Source: Pseudovirgaria hyperparasitica
Taxonomy: Eukaryota; Ascomycota; Dothideomycetes; Acrospermales; Acrospermaceae
Assembly (NCBI RefSeq): GCF_010093815.1
Contig: NW_022985549.1
Span: forward strand, 1,686,178-1,750,177
Length of the DNA stretch: 64,000 bases
Reading direction: 5' to 3'
The notes under the pieces were generated by a model, which was given only the letters and a program-made list of their open reading frames with translations, was not told where the DNA came from and did no database searches. This document shows, in pieces, positions 1 to 10,959 of this stretch. How positions within the stretch are numbered: the first letter of the stretch is position 1; every line of letters begins with the position of its first letter. The position numbers and the translations under genes were made by a program.

Positions 1-846
1 AGCGGTCGACCAAATGACCTGCACGGTACTGCAAGATGTCAGCTAGACCTGCCTGCAGCTATGGTGAAACGCTTCTCTGTCCTTCCAACAGGGTTTTATA
101 CCCTCAGTGTGGGTGGTAAAGAAGTCGACTAGACCGTTTCGTTATTACTGCACATTTTCCGAAACAGGGATAAGCGAAAACATGCTAGCAACTCGGTTCC
201 CTTCCTGGTCGAGGTCGCTGTGAAGAGGTGCGGTATCCACAGGAAGTTTTTGACACGGAATGATCCAGAGAGTGGGCCTATACGCCGATGTCATGGACAC
301 GTTCCGGAAATCCTGCTGGATGTAGTCTTCCAAATAGAGAAGTTTAGCTAAAGGAAGTCGCCGTCACCAACGAAGACAAGCTACTCAAGACACCAGCATT
401 TGCTTCATGGATATAAATAGAGTTCGCGGGGTTGTGCCGTGTCGGGATGTGATTGTGGGGGCTGTCCTGAAACCGTAGCCCCCAAGGCCCTATTCCTCTT
501 ACTACGCCTTAGGAATACACCTCAGGAGCCACTAATCCTTGAAGGTGTCCGATACCATGGATCCACACGGTGATCACCCACGGTCGAGCATCAGAGCGAG
601 CATCGGCCCAGTGCAAGGCTCCCTATCGTTTGCCGAGCAGATCTCATGGATCTGCTCACCGTAAATTGTCTGACATACCCTTTGATCCCTACCCTACCCA
701 TGATCCAAATTTGTCCTCTCTGGTCTGCTGAACTGCTGATCGACTATGAGTTGTAGGTGGTGCGCATTGTTCCCTCATACCATACTTTCACTTTGGCATA
801 GTTGGGATGCCATTTGTTTTACGGCCCCGCGATAAGGCTAAACACA
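1..846. other. Intergenic, no gene seen
   Basis: No reading frame here resembles a protein family. The 62-codon minus-strand frame at 145-333 has no recognisable motif. The stretch contains the promoter side of the gene starting at 847 and the small inverted repeat at 635-657. Confidence 0.5.
635..657. repeat. Short perfect inverted repeat (9-bp arms, 5-nt loop)
   Basis: GAGCAGATC at 635-643 is mirrored by GATCTGCTC at 649-657 around the loop TCATG. It lies about 190 bp upstream of the membrane-protein ATG. It could be a dyad protein-binding site or chance; nothing else supports a function. Confidence 0.35.
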
Positions 847-2195
847 ATGTTAGCAACACGCAGAAGCCTGGTATCACTCGTCTTTCTTCAGACCTGGATG
901 TCCGCAGTAGACGCCACACCGAATGCGCCGTGCTATTATCCCGGTGGAGAGTCGGCTCTGCTTTACCAACCGTGCAATCCGTTTGCCTTTACATCAGCCT
1001 GTTGCCCCTCTGGCTTCACCTGCTTCTCCAATAACGTATGCATACTCACTGATCCAAATGCAACGACGACCAATGTTCCGCTCGGTACGGCTTTCAGGCC
1101 TACATGCACAAATCCAAATTTCAATACGAGACTCTGTGGAAATTACTGTCTAGGTACGAAGTCCTATGCTTGATGAGCTCTTCTGCTAATCGATAACGCA
1201 AACCAGACCGTGGTAGTAGTGGAGAGCTCACCGCTTGTGGCAATGATACCTATTGCTGCAGGTACGACGAATTGAATGGAGACTGTGACTGTGACAGTAG
1301 AAAGGGTACATTCGTGATAGAGCCTGGTGAAGCTGAAACTATTATTAATGCCCCGAATCTGACCCTCACGACCATTCCGCCAGTAACCAGAAGTTCCACC
1401 ATAGCTTTGACCATCGCGACGACAACTCCGCACTCGAATTCGGCATTGACAACACAAAGCCCAACGTCCAACGCTGCGGTAAGCAGCCCTGGAAGTACCG
1501 GATCAACTTCAGTCCCCGTAAACACTGGCGAAGACATCACAGACACCACAAGATTCAAAGTCGGCGTTGGAATCGGTTCCGCTGTTGCTGGCCTCCTCAT
1601 TCTCGGGCTTATCCTCTGGTTCTGTGTCCATAAACGACGGAAAAAGACATTCAAAGACCAACCACCAATACCACCACCATATCCGCAACTTACACGCGCC
1701 TATTCCCAGCACAGCGAGACCCGATCCGAAGCTCCACCTCGCATGTCGTACCAATCCATCCATGGCCAGGGTCCTGTAGCCCAAGCTGGCCCTCTGGCTC
1801 ATACCTATCCTCATCCCCGCGATATGCACCCCGCTGGCTATACGCAATACCCTTATCCCGGATCCGGTCCACTCAATTCCAACCCACATGCCATGGGTAC
1901 GCCACATCACATGTCGCAGCAGTTCGGACACGACATTGGCGAAGGTGTGCCGGACATGTACACGCATCTGCGGCCTGTGTCTGAAGTCACCGAGCCTTCC
2001 AGCACGAGTGGTATGAGCGGCCCTTCCCCGGTCAGCGACCGCAATAGTAGAAGCTTCAATACCCCGTATCTGACGGTGGATCTGAGAGGTGATCCGGGTC
2101 ACGAGGAGCCAGGAGAGCCGATTTCGAGCCCGATAAGTCCGATGTCGAGTTTAAATAGGGGCCAGAGGACACAATGGTACGGGAGACCTTCTTGA
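847..2195 (+). CDS. Secreted/anchored Cys-rich membrane protein with Ser/Thr stalk and one TM helix
   Basis: Two exons are inferred, 847-1153 and 1207-2195, joined by a 53-nt GT-AG intron, giving about 431 aa. The ATG at 847 opens a hydrophobic signal peptide (MLATRRSLVSLVFLQTW). A Cys-rich ectodomain follows to about residue 130; cysteines continue across the splice (CGNDTYCC, GDCDCD), which supports the intron. A Ser/Thr/Pro-rich stalk leads to one TM helix at about residues 221-243, then a basic stop-transfer (KRRKK) and a cytoplasmic tail of about 185 aa rich in Pro, His and Ser with a PPPY motif. The layout is like many uncharacterised fungal Wsc/Mid2-like surface proteins, but no named domain is recognised. 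PPPY is a possible ligand for WW-domain (Rsp5-type) ubiquitin ligases. The role is unknown. Confidence 0.75.
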
Positions 2196-3631
2196 GCAGA
2201 GTGTTGTGCAAGGTACCGACATATCTAGCTTCTGGTGCGCTGAGTTCTAGAGGACTCTCTGTGGTGGTCCTCGGCATAGTCAGGTCATATGATCACCCCT
2301 CGCGACCAGTGGGAGTACTTGAGAGCACAGAGCAAGAGCATTCAGGCTGAGCCTCACCACAAATCCTCCTAGTCTCGAAGGTGATGGGCCGAGAAGCATG
2401 TCGAACACAAGCAACATCACGAAATCATCACGACCGTCCCTGGATCCTCTGGCCAAGGATGATTGATAGCCAAGTAGTCATGCATAATCAACATCTGTCC
2501 GGTACCAATGAAGATGAAACCAACCTCGACAGGAAAATCCGCCGATGCTGAGAGTGGTGCAATCAAAGCCATGGATCTATGAGACGCTCAACAGTTCAAG
2601 GAGAATATCCTTGACTCACTGAAACTCAAAGCAGAGTTGTGTTGATAGCGTACCACTCCGAAAACAGCCACTCACGTCGTTGTGGTCACATTGAGTAGTA
2701 CTTTCCGCGCTGTAAATTGCCATAGCACGGAAAAATTCGCCCGTGAGAAAGACTTTCGTGAAGCTGATAAGGTTGGAGAGATTTATCGAGGTGAGCAGGC
2801 ACAGCTAAGCCCGCAAGTCAATGTTTTGAGGTTCGCCCGAGGAAGGGATCACCCACTACGCAACGAGCTATCAAAAGTTATATTGGGAAGCTTGATCACT
2901 ACTGAAACTACTTCATGGGGCTGAATGCAAAGATCTTTCGTGAGATGGGTTTCGAACGAGCATTCCTGATGCTTTTCCTTTATATATATATTATACTTCG
3001 CCATATCCATATCTATCTCAGGTGACCTTGCTTGAGGTGGTAACTAGAATGTAAATGAAACTATGAAATATCAAATTTGGGCAAGCAGCATGCCGAGCAA
3101 CGCACGGTCTGTCCTCTAAGGGGCAATCCCAGCATGTGTTAGTACGAGCGTACATAAGGCAATAAACATCGACGGGGATGTACCAACATAATCATAGGGC
3201 TATACCCATAGAAGGCAGTCTGTTGATATCTGCATCGCGAAAATAGATTCTCCCAAAAACGCATTTATCCAAGTTTTATATACCTATAACAACTCCTTAA
3301 ATAGTATCTTGTGTTCGTATCTATAGAAACTCAGTATTATAGACTTTGTCTTTACCTTATCCTGGTTATTAAATAACAGGATACCCGGATCAGAAATAAG
3401 GGGCACAGGAGAGGAGCGAGGATCGAGCAGACACAAGCTAGGGGTATCATATAACTGCGTAACCCTCCTATAAGCACAGGGTTCGATACAGCTATAAAAT
3501 TATGCGCTTAGCATGATTCATAAAAGCATCGATCTATTGATATAATAACACTTCATTAATCATTTATGCTAAGACAAGGCCCTAGTCAAGGGACTGTAGC
3601 TATGTAAAGCACGCGTTCTCAATACCAACCG
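2196..3631. other. Long gene-poor intergenic tract
   Basis: I see no gene. An 80-codon frame at 2682-2924 has no motif and atypical composition. From about 2980 the sequence is TA-rich with short TA runs and the imperfect palindrome at 3358-3383. It may be decayed repeat DNA next to the broken subtilase gene. Confidence 0.45.
3358..3383. repeat. Imperfect palindrome
   Basis: The left arm TATCCTGGTTATT (3358-3370) pairs with the right arm AATAACAGGATA (3372-3383) with one bulged G. It sits in a TA-rich gene-free stretch. It could be a transposon-end relic or a cruciform-prone site; no flanking duplication was found. Confidence 0.35.
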
Positions 3632-4520
3632 TTATATAACAACCTGTTCGGGCTCCCAGGCCCCGCATCCGAGATAATCCATGTCATTTGTAGGCAACTC
3701 AATAATCCTATCTGCCACAGCCTTGGGCGTCTTCAAACTTTCAAGAGCCTGCAGATAGAGCGCAAGCCTAGAAACAAATGCAGCATTCGTACTGGTCCCA
3801 CTCAGAATTTCCACGCGAGTATTAAACCCGTTGTTGCCTCTCCAGAAAGGCGACCTCACCAAGTGACCAGGAGCAAAGACATCTATAGCCTCACCAAAAT
3901 CCGAACCTCCCACGCGTCTATCATGTGCATCCGTCGCCCCCACGGTGATGCACTGGGGCATGTACCCTGGGCCTTGTGATGAAGCATTCACAATCAAATT
4001 ACCGGCTGCTACGACAGTGATCACACCTTTGTCGTATGCTGTTCTTATGGCGTCATGCCAGAGGACTGAAGCATCTCCACCGAAGTACAGGTTGATGACG
4101 GCACGCGTGGTGCGACCCTTCTCGATAATGTCGTTGACAGCCCTAAATAGAATATCAGAAACGACCCGTAGCCATGGTAGGCGTATGGGTCACGTAAGAG
4201 GGAAAGTATGAACCAGTCAGGATCCGTCCAGGGCTGAGGACAATGGTCCGCCGTCTATGCCCATCACTTTGACAGAGATGAGCTGGCATTTTTTCGATAC
4301 ACCATATTTTCAGAGCACATTATACCTGCAACGTGCGTCCCCATTTCCTGCATCATCTTCAGGGGGTTCATCAGTTTGGTTGAAGTTGTGCCCATACTGG
4401 GCTCGTCCGTTGAACTCGACATGTGAGGTCTGAATGCCAGTATCTCATACATATCCATACGTGCCGTTTCCAGCGGTGCTATCATAGGTACATATAAAAG
4501 GACCCTTTGGACTTCTCCGT
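3632..4520 (-). pseudogene. Subtilase (peptidase S8, proteinase K-like) pseudogene
   Basis: Read on the minus strand, the landmarks of a proteinase K-type subtilase appear in order but not in one frame. A YDST/AGNGTYGY stretch leads to DTGI, which holds the catalytic Asp, but a TGA lies immediately before the Asp codon (about 4448). Next comes NFNQ...DDAGNG, where GHGTHVAG is expected; the reading frame shifts and only GTHVAGI remains, so the catalytic His codon is missing, probably through a deletion of about 5 nt. A further shift precedes KYGVSKKCQLISVKVMG. After a plausible 51-nt intron (about 4143-4193) the last exon is intact: AVNDIIEKG, the oxyanion motif VVAAGN and the Ser motif EILSGTS. 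Several independent lesions make an active protease very unlikely. Lost introns could explain part of the frame changes but not the TGA or the absent His. Confidence 0.8.
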
Positions 4521-5531
4521 GGTGAGCAGCGGGAGATTGTATCTAGACCATAGGTTGCGTATACCTAGGACTTGAGAAACCTCTTTTAAAATAACTCATG
4601 GATCTTGCAATACAATGAGTTGCTCAACAGGGGGTTTATAAAATTTGTGGATCACCTCTCACCAAAATTCATCCATTTCACACTTCGAATAGTAGCTTTA
4701 TCCTACTATGACTCCAGGATTAAAATATTAGTATATGCCTCTCATAATTTGTAAGGTTTTAGGACATCTAAACGTGGTGAAAATATATGATTAGTGAGCT
4801 CCTCGCCTAGAAAGAGCTTTTCACGACTTCTGCCCCCTTGATGGTCGTAGCTGAAATTTGAGGATATGGGCTCCCTTGCCGTCATCATATTTGATGAAGA
4901 CAACACGAATGTTGCTGCGCAAATTTCTGTCTAAGCCTTTGAGCGCTTCGGCAACCGGAGTTTCAGTGTAGGAATCCACACACCTTCAATGAGAGGAGCC
5001 CGATAATTCGGAGGTTAATTGAAGTTTTATATGGGCCCTAGGGTCTATAGGGATACCTTCTGTACACAAAGATAAGGGTTCAATCTTTGTTGGTCGCCGT
5101 TAGCACATGTTGCTTCCGTCACCTAAGAGTCACTAGAAGTCACTAGGAGGGCTTGATTTACCAGTTTGCTCATTCCATCATGACCTAATCACATATAAAC
5201 TTACCTATGCAAGTATGAAATGACAGGTGGAAGACGCGACTAAGCTGTCCAGTCTAGGGAAACTCGGATGACTTTGAGCGAAGTCTACATCTATTATGGG
5301 TCCACGCCCTGTAGTCCCAAATAGGTTAGCGCAAAGTGAGCCCAGAAAGATGATTGGTGCCTTTCTTCATTCCAATCTGACTGGAACTTTATGTGAACCT
5401 GGAGCAGAAGTTATAAGAGAAGGCTTGCGGCTTTCCTTCAATGATCTCAAGCCTGTCAGTTGCATGAAGCAGCTTCTGCACTTTACTTACGACCTTCGCC
5501 GATTCCCCCATTTTGAACATCGTTGTTCACA
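4521..5531. other. Intergenic, mostly AT-rich
   Basis: There is no supportable gene apart from the doubtful fragment at 4821-4981. The 4570-4800 part is AT-rich. The promoter of the B3/4 gene must lie near the right end. Confidence 0.45.
4821..4981 (-). other. Possible exon fragment, unknown
   Basis: A short minus-strand frame ends at a TGA (4821-4823) and reads about 50 codons, including VVFIKYDDGKGAHILKF. Its composition looks more protein-like than the surroundings, but it is closed upstream by a stop and I recognise no family. It could be the last exon of a lost gene, given the decayed protease next door, or chance. Confidence 0.2.
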
Positions 5532-6245
5532 ATGTCAACGACATCAGCAACATTCTTGCAGAGCGCTCAAATCCAGGAGGATGTATTCGAGCTCTGACCA
5601 GACTACCGTGTCCTTCTACTCGTGATCGAAGGGATACCACAAGGCCCAAGTGATGCGACATCTGAAAGCCTCTTGGTTGAAACCGAATCAGTAGTACAGA
5701 CAATACTATTGACGCAGGCCGTCACTAGTATTCCACATATTGTTTCATGGCGTGAAGCGTACAAGGCCTTTGGCGCGAAGACTAAGAAAGATCGATGCAG
5801 TCTTGAATCATTGATGCGACGTTGCACGACTGGTCTCCCACGCATCAACAGATTGACGGATATCTACAATGCTATATCGATTAAGTATCAGATTCCTTGT
5901 GGTGGAGAAGATCTGGACGCGTACAGCGGTCCACCCCAGCTCAAGCGCATGTCAGGATATGAACATTTCGAGACAGTTGTAGGAGGCGAAAAAGTGACAG
6001 AATTGCCGCCTGATGGAGAGGTTGCGTGGTGCGATGATGCAGGAATCACATGTCGGCGCTGGAACTGGCGACAGTGCTCGCGAACTCGTATCACTGACAG
6101 AACAACGAGGGTCCTGTTTATCCTGGATGCGTTGGAACCTTGCTCGGATGACAATCTAGAAGCAGCTGCTGATGAGCTTGTGGAGATCATTGGCAGCCTA
6201 TCCCCAGATGTAAAGACAATGCGAAGGATGATTCAGAAGGCGTAG
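5532..6245 (+). pseudogene. B3/4 (PheRS beta-type tRNA-binding) domain protein interrupted by one in-frame TGA
   Basis: From the ATG at 5532 the frame reads 21 codons (ending ...QIQEDVFEL), meets TGA at 5595-5597, then continues uninterrupted (PDYRVLLLVIEG...) to a stop at 6243-6245. Read past the TGA it would be 237 aa, about full length for free-standing B3/4-domain proteins. The domain is recognisable through SWREAYKAFGAK, GLPRINRLTDIYNAISIKY, GGEDLD, the W-C-D-D-AG-TCRRWNWRQ block and LFILDALEP. B3/4 domains bind tRNA; in bacterial PheRS beta they form the editing site. The role of the stand-alone fungal protein is not established. The simplest reading is a recent CGA-to-TGA nonsense change. 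No workable intron spans the stop: the only GT-AG pair would be 19 nt. A sequencing error or readthrough remains possible. Confidence 0.75.
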
Positions 6246-7116
6246 GTCAGATGTATAAACATGTTGTGATTGTTCCTGAGGGAGGATGTATCTTCTTGGT
6301 AAATAAACGTTAATTGCGAGATATTCCTTTGTTAAAGCATTATCAGTCTCCGTGATAGTCTTTCAAGCTCAGGAAACTGCATTCGCGCACTGGGCAACAT
6401 GACGTTGACGCAGTCTGCCTATTGTCATGGGATCGGGTATTGCGAGTATGTATGCGACCCCCTCTCTGTGAACGTTCCTGCATTCCCAGTCATAAAATCA
6501 GTGTCTTGCGTGTCTGATGTGAGGTAACGAGTTTATAGTACGGAAGGGTGGTGAGTTATGGCAGTTGGGAAGAGAATGGACTGGGGTAATGTTAGCATAT
6601 GCAGGCAACAGTATTGAATAGTCTTGATTTTAGGGAGGTCGTTTCTGACGTTGAAAGGGGGATACCAGTGGTAGATATCTGAAGTGATCCATTTAGTAGT
6701 ACGCGATTTGTTCTTAGTAAGCGCTGACAGTAGCCACACGCGGTCATCCACACGGTGTGGTAAAGTTAACATTAGTAAGCCACCAGGTATCACCGTATCA
6801 ATACGAAAAAGCTCAACTCTTCTCTCTCTCTCTTTAGACGTTGCTATTTGGCTATCCCAACAGCCCTAGTCTATGCGTGTACAACAACGCAATTCTCTAG
6901 TCCGCCGGACTGGACAAGCAAGGATTTGAAAGTTAAGATGCTCGTGGTCAGCCAATATCTAAAGGCGGTGACGGTCGTGAGTACCTTGGACGCTGAGAGG
7001 TAGAGAATTAAGTGGGTCGCACCCTGAGTTTCACTCACCCAAACCCATTTCGTCGTTCAAGTGGCATCGTCCCAGCCATTTTACAACTTAATCGCCTCCT
7101 CGCCCGCCACTCAATT
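6246..7116. other. Intergenic upstream of the NRPS-like gene
   Basis: No gene seen. It contains a CT-repeat run near 6818-6833. It should hold the promoter of the gene starting at 7117. The short frames on both strands show no family features. Confidence 0.5.
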
Positions 7117-10100
7117 ATGCCCATCATAGATACCACAAAGGATTTATCAGCGCTCTTCACAAAGCAAGCAGAGACAACTCCCGATGCCCTCGCCTTAGAT
7201 GATGATGGCACCTCGTATACCTACTCCGACCTCCACCAGAAGGTCGACGAGCTCGCACATCGCCTTAGATGCCATCGTGTAGGGCGTGATAGCCTGGTCG
7301 GAGTGCTACTACCTCGTGGTGCCGACTATGTCATCGCTTGTCTTGCTGCCCTTCGAGCCGGTGGTGCCTTTCTTGTGCTTGAGTTGGCATATCCGACAGA
7401 CCTCTTGACTGATGTCATTGAAGATGCAAATCCAGTTGTTATTTTAACCCAGAGGTCAGAGATTGGCAAGTTGAAGGATGGTGTTCAATTCATCGCCCTT
7501 GACGACACCGAATCTCAGCAAGATGGCCAAAGGTCCGATCAAGACCTTCCACCTTTACCAGCAGACGACGATCTGGATCGATTGTCTTTTGTTGCATATT
7601 CCTCAGGGACAACTGGAAAACCGAAGGGCATAGCAAACCCACATCGTGCACCAGTCCTTTCATACGACATGAGATTTGCCATTAGTGATCTTCAACCCGG
7701 GGATCGTGTGGCCTGCAATGTCTTTTTTGTTTGGGAAATCATACGACCCCTTCTACGAGGTGCAACTGTGGTGCCTGTTCCAGACGAGACGAGCTATGAT
7801 CCGGTATCTTTGGTGGAATTCTTATCATCAAAGAACATCACAGAGACCTTGATGACGCCTACACTGCTTGCTGCCGTCTTGGCTAGACATCCCGAGGTCG
7901 GCAGTCGGCTGGCTAAGCTCAAAACCCTGTGGCTGAACGGAGAGGTTGTTACGACTGATCTAGCACGCCGAGGACTCCAAGCGCTTCCGGGTACTCGATT
8001 ACTGAACTGTTATAGCGCGTGTGAAACTCATGAAATCGCTTGCGGCGATATCGCTGAGATGCTCGAGAACTTGGACGATGGAGTAGCATATTGCCCTGTT
8101 GGAAAACCTCTGGACCCGAAGAGAGTTTACATCCTAAACGAAAGTGGACAAAAGGCCGACGTAGGCGTGAGTGGTGAGCTTTTCGTTGGCGGTAACCTAC
8201 TGGCTCGAGGCTACATAAACAGGCCGGAAACCACTGCCCGAGCCTTCACCGCAAATCCATACAGCTCAGCACCCGGTGCTCGTATGTATCGGACTGGTGA
8301 TCTTGCGCGACTACTGCCCTCCGGTCTGCTGGAAATCGGTGGTCGTGTTGGCGCTATGATCAAATTGCGTGGGTATTCCGTTGTTCCTGGGAAAGTGGAG
8401 AATGCCATCACAACCCATCTGGCTGTAAAACACTGTGCTGTCATCGCACACGGAGAGGGGTTAGAAAGACAACTAGTCGCATATGTTGTACGAGACAAGG
8501 ATGCCACCCAATCACGCCCAGCCCTGGCTATAGATGAGGCGGGCTACAGTCCATCAGGGCGCAAAATGCTCTCTGCGTACCTTGCTCAGTATATGATTCC
8601 TGCATTATGGGTTCAACTCGATGAGATACCTACCCATGGCGTGTCTGGCAAGATTGATACAGCGCGTCTCCCTTCACCTCCCACACCGAAACCTCAAGCA
8701 CCTGGTCAAAAAGCTGAGCGTGATCCCATAGATCTTGAAGACATTGCTGAGATATGGGCAATCACGCTGAACACTTCACGGGGTAACATTACACCAGAAC
8801 ATAGTTTCTTCGACCTGGGAGGACATTCACTACTACTGGCAGAGCTAGCTTCTCGTTTTAGTAAAATGTTCGGGTTCCGCGTACCTGCGAGCCGCCTCGC
8901 TTCTCCACCAACACTTAATGGTCATCTTGAGACTGTACGCGCCGTTAGAGATGGCCGTATCGCTGCTTTGCAAGCAGATCTTCCGGCTGTGCTGCGAGCA
9001 GACTCGGTTCTTGAGGATGACATCATTTCCAATGGGGCAAAGATGTGTTCGCTCCAGAATGCGAATACCGTCCTTTTGACGGGCGGCACTGGATTTCTGG
9101 GCGCGTTCTTGCTCAATGAGCTCCTAGAGAGCACGTCAGCTCACATTCTTTGCCTTGTCCGATGCAATGATCCGTCAGAGGACGATGTCCCAGCTGGCAT
9201 TGCCAGGATTCGACGAAATATGATTGACTTTGGGCTGTGGAACGACGAGATCATGGAACGGATTGAGATCATTCCAGCAAACCTTGCACGAAAGCAGCTT
9301 GGCCTGTCTTCTGGAGCATTTCAAGACATTGCATCTAGGACAGATGTCATTGTTCACGCCGCAGCCACAGTCAATCTCGTCTATCCCTATGCTGCGCTTC
9401 GTGACGCCAACGTTGGCGGAACTCGCGAGATTCTTCGTCTTGCCAGCAAGGGCGGGTCTACTGTCCAATACATCTCCAGTAACGGTGTACTCCCGCCATC
9501 AGCGGGAGGTTGGCCAGAAGAAGCCATGCTAGGCGTAGAGCATGTACATGAGAAGCTGCTTGACGGATACGGCCATTCAAAATGGGTCGCAGAGCAACTT
9601 GTTGTCGAAGCAAGTCGTCGCGGCATGCCAGTTAGGATCATTCGTGCCGGCACAATAAGCGGACACAGTACTTCCGGAGCATCTAATGCGTGGGACCTAC
9701 TCAATGCCCTGTTCGTAGAATCTGTACGCATCGGATATTTCCCTGATGTACCTGGCTGGCGCGCAGAAATGACGCCAGTCGACTTTGTGAGCAAAGCCAT
9801 TGTTCATCTTGGTAATCAAACACATGCGGATCAGTTGGTGTTCCATCTCGGCGATCCAAACCCGATCCCAACAAAGGAGCTCTTCCAGCACTTGACTGAC
9901 CTAGGCTATCCCACAGAACCACTCGAGTTCGATGAGTGGGTCGCGATGTGGAACGTGAAAAGAGGCGCGGCTAAAGGAGGTGACGGTGCCTTTACTGTCG
10001 ATATCCTACGCAGCGGTATGCCAAGTATCGGGTTTCTCAAAGGCATCACTGTGCTCAACAATGTCGCAACAAGGCCATATAGGGCTGTGGTTGAACGACC

Positions 10101-10959
10101 AAAGGTCGACAAGGTTCTTCTCGAGACTTATACACGCCATTGGTACGCGCGAGGATGGCTCTCCCATCCGCCCTCAACGCATCAATCTAAAGGCGGCTCC
10201 GCACAGCGCCCTCGCTATGGTCCGTTGAGTAGCCGCGTAGCTGTTATTGTTGGCGCATCATCTGGAATGGGGGCAGCCATCGCCGCAGCACTTGCTCGCG
10301 AAGGCTGTCATCTAGCCCTCGCTGCAAGACGCTACGATGCATTAGAGGCTATCAAACGGCGGCTCGTCGTTCGTGAGGGCAAGGTCTTGATCCGTAAGAC
10401 GGATGTTACAGATCGAAAGCAGGTCGAAGCGCTCATTACGCAAACGACAGCCGAGCTGGGACCTGTTGACATTCTCGTCTCGTGCGCTGGTGTAATGTAT
10501 TATACGCTGATGAAAAATGTACAGGTCGAGGAATGGGACCGGACTGTGGATGTGAATTGTAAGGGCCTACTACATTGCTTGTCTTCTGTTGTACCAGGAA
10601 TGCTGGCACAAGGCAGTGGTCACATTGTCGCCATCTCCTCCGATGCTGGTCGTAAAGTCTTTCCCGGGCTCGGCGTTTATTCTGCCAGCAAATTTTTCGT
10701 CGAGGCAACTTTGCAGAGCCTGAGACTGGAGACGGCCGGCTCAGGTTTACGCATCACGAGCGTGCAGCCAGGGAATACTGCGACTGATCTACTCGGCATG
10801 AGTAGTGATAAGGAAGCGATCAAGAAATATGGCGAGCCGACCGGGAGCAAGATACTTGATCCGGAGGATATCGCTTCGTCGATCGTGTACGCATTACGGC
10901 AGCCGGGCCACGTAGCTGTGAACGAGCTGCTGATTGAACCGCGAGATGAGCCGATATGA
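7117..10959 (+). CDS. NRPS-like A-T-R-SDR enzyme, probable glycine betaine reductase (ATRR type)
   Basis: Single exon, 1,280 aa. The ATG at 7117 (MPIIDTTKDLSALF) is chosen over upstream in-frame non-ATG codons. Domains: adenylation about 10-520 with P-loop SSGTTGKPKG (about 162-171), YRTGDLA and GRVGAMIKLRGY; carrier with Ser571 in DLGGHSLLL; thioester reductase R1 from about 650 with TGGTGFLG and YGHSKW; a C-terminal SDR with GASSGMG (about 1046) and YSASK (Tyr about 1188). This A-T-R1-R2 order is that of the fungal enzyme that activates glycine betaine and reduces it twice, via betaine aldehyde, to choline. In the A4 region the sequence is FFVWE (about 203), with Phe where amino-acid-activating domains have the Asp that grips the alpha-amine; this fits a substrate without a free alpha-amine. 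The next gene is a choline-transporter-like permease. The substrate is inferred, not proven; another carboxylic acid is the alternative. Confidence 0.85.
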   Translation: MPIIDTTKDLSALFTKQAETTPDALALDDDGTSYTYSDLHQKVDELAHRLRCHRVGRDSLVGVLLPRGADYVIACLAALRAGGAFLVLELAYPTDLLTDVIEDANPVVILTQRSEIGKLKDGVQFIALDDTESQQDGQRSDQDLPPLPADDDLDRLSFVAYSSGTTGKPKGIANPHRAPVLSYDMRFAISDLQPGDRVACNVFFVWEIIRPLLRGATVVPVPDETSYDPVSLVEFLSSKNITETLMTPTLLAAVLARHPEVGSRLAKLKTLWLNGEVVTTDLARRGLQALPGTRLLNCYSACETHEIACGDIAEMLENLDDGVAYCPVGKPLDPKRVYILNESGQKADVGVSGELFVGGNLLARGYINRPETTARAFTANPYSSAPGARMYRTGDLARLLPSGLLEIGGRVGAMIKLRGYSVVPGKVENAITTHLAVKHCAVIAHGEGLERQLVAYVVRDKDATQSRPALAIDEAGYSPSGRKMLSAYLAQYMIPALWVQLDEIPTHGVSGKIDTARLPSPPTPKPQAPGQKAERDPIDLEDIAEIWAITLNTSRGNITPEHSFFDLGGHSLLLAELASRFSKMFGFRVPASRLASPPTLNGHLETVRAVRDGRIAALQADLPAVLRADSVLEDDIISNGAKMCSLQNANTVLLTGGTGFLGAFLLNELLESTSAHILCLVRCNDPSEDDVPAGIARIRRNMIDFGLWNDEIMERIEIIPANLARKQLGLSSGAFQDIASRTDVIVHAAATVNLVYPYAALRDANVGGTREILRLASKGGSTVQYISSNGVLPPSAGGWPEEAMLGVEHVHEKLLDGYGHSKWVAEQLVVEASRRGMPVRIIRAGTISGHSTSGASNAWDLLNALFVESVRIGYFPDVPGWRAEMTPVDFVSKAIVHLGNQTHADQLVFHLGDPNPIPTKELFQHLTDLGYPTEPLEFDEWVAMWNVKRGAAKGGDGAFTVDILRSGMPSIGFLKGITVLNNVATRPYRAVVERPKVDKVLLETYTRHWYARGWLSHPPSTHQSKGGSAQRPRYGPLSSRVAVIVGASSGMGAAIAAALAREGCHLALAARRYDALEAIKRRLVVREGKVLIRKTDVTDRKQVEALITQTTAELGPVDILVSCAGVMYYTLMKNVQVEEWDRTVDVNCKGLLHCLSSVVPGMLAQGSGHIVAISSDAGRKVFPGLGVYSASKFFVEATLQSLRLETAGSGLRITSVQPGNTATDLLGMSSDKEAIKKYGEPTGSKILDPEDIASSIVYALRQPGHVAVNELLIEPRDEPI

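Noticed and set aside
2682-2924. 80-codon plus-strand frame
   Set aside because: No motif, no splice partner and no family resemblance; composition like the surrounding non-coding DNA.
5296-5625. 109-codon plus-strand frame
   Set aside because: Overlaps the true B3/4 start in another frame; the protein-like signal is in the frame from 5532.
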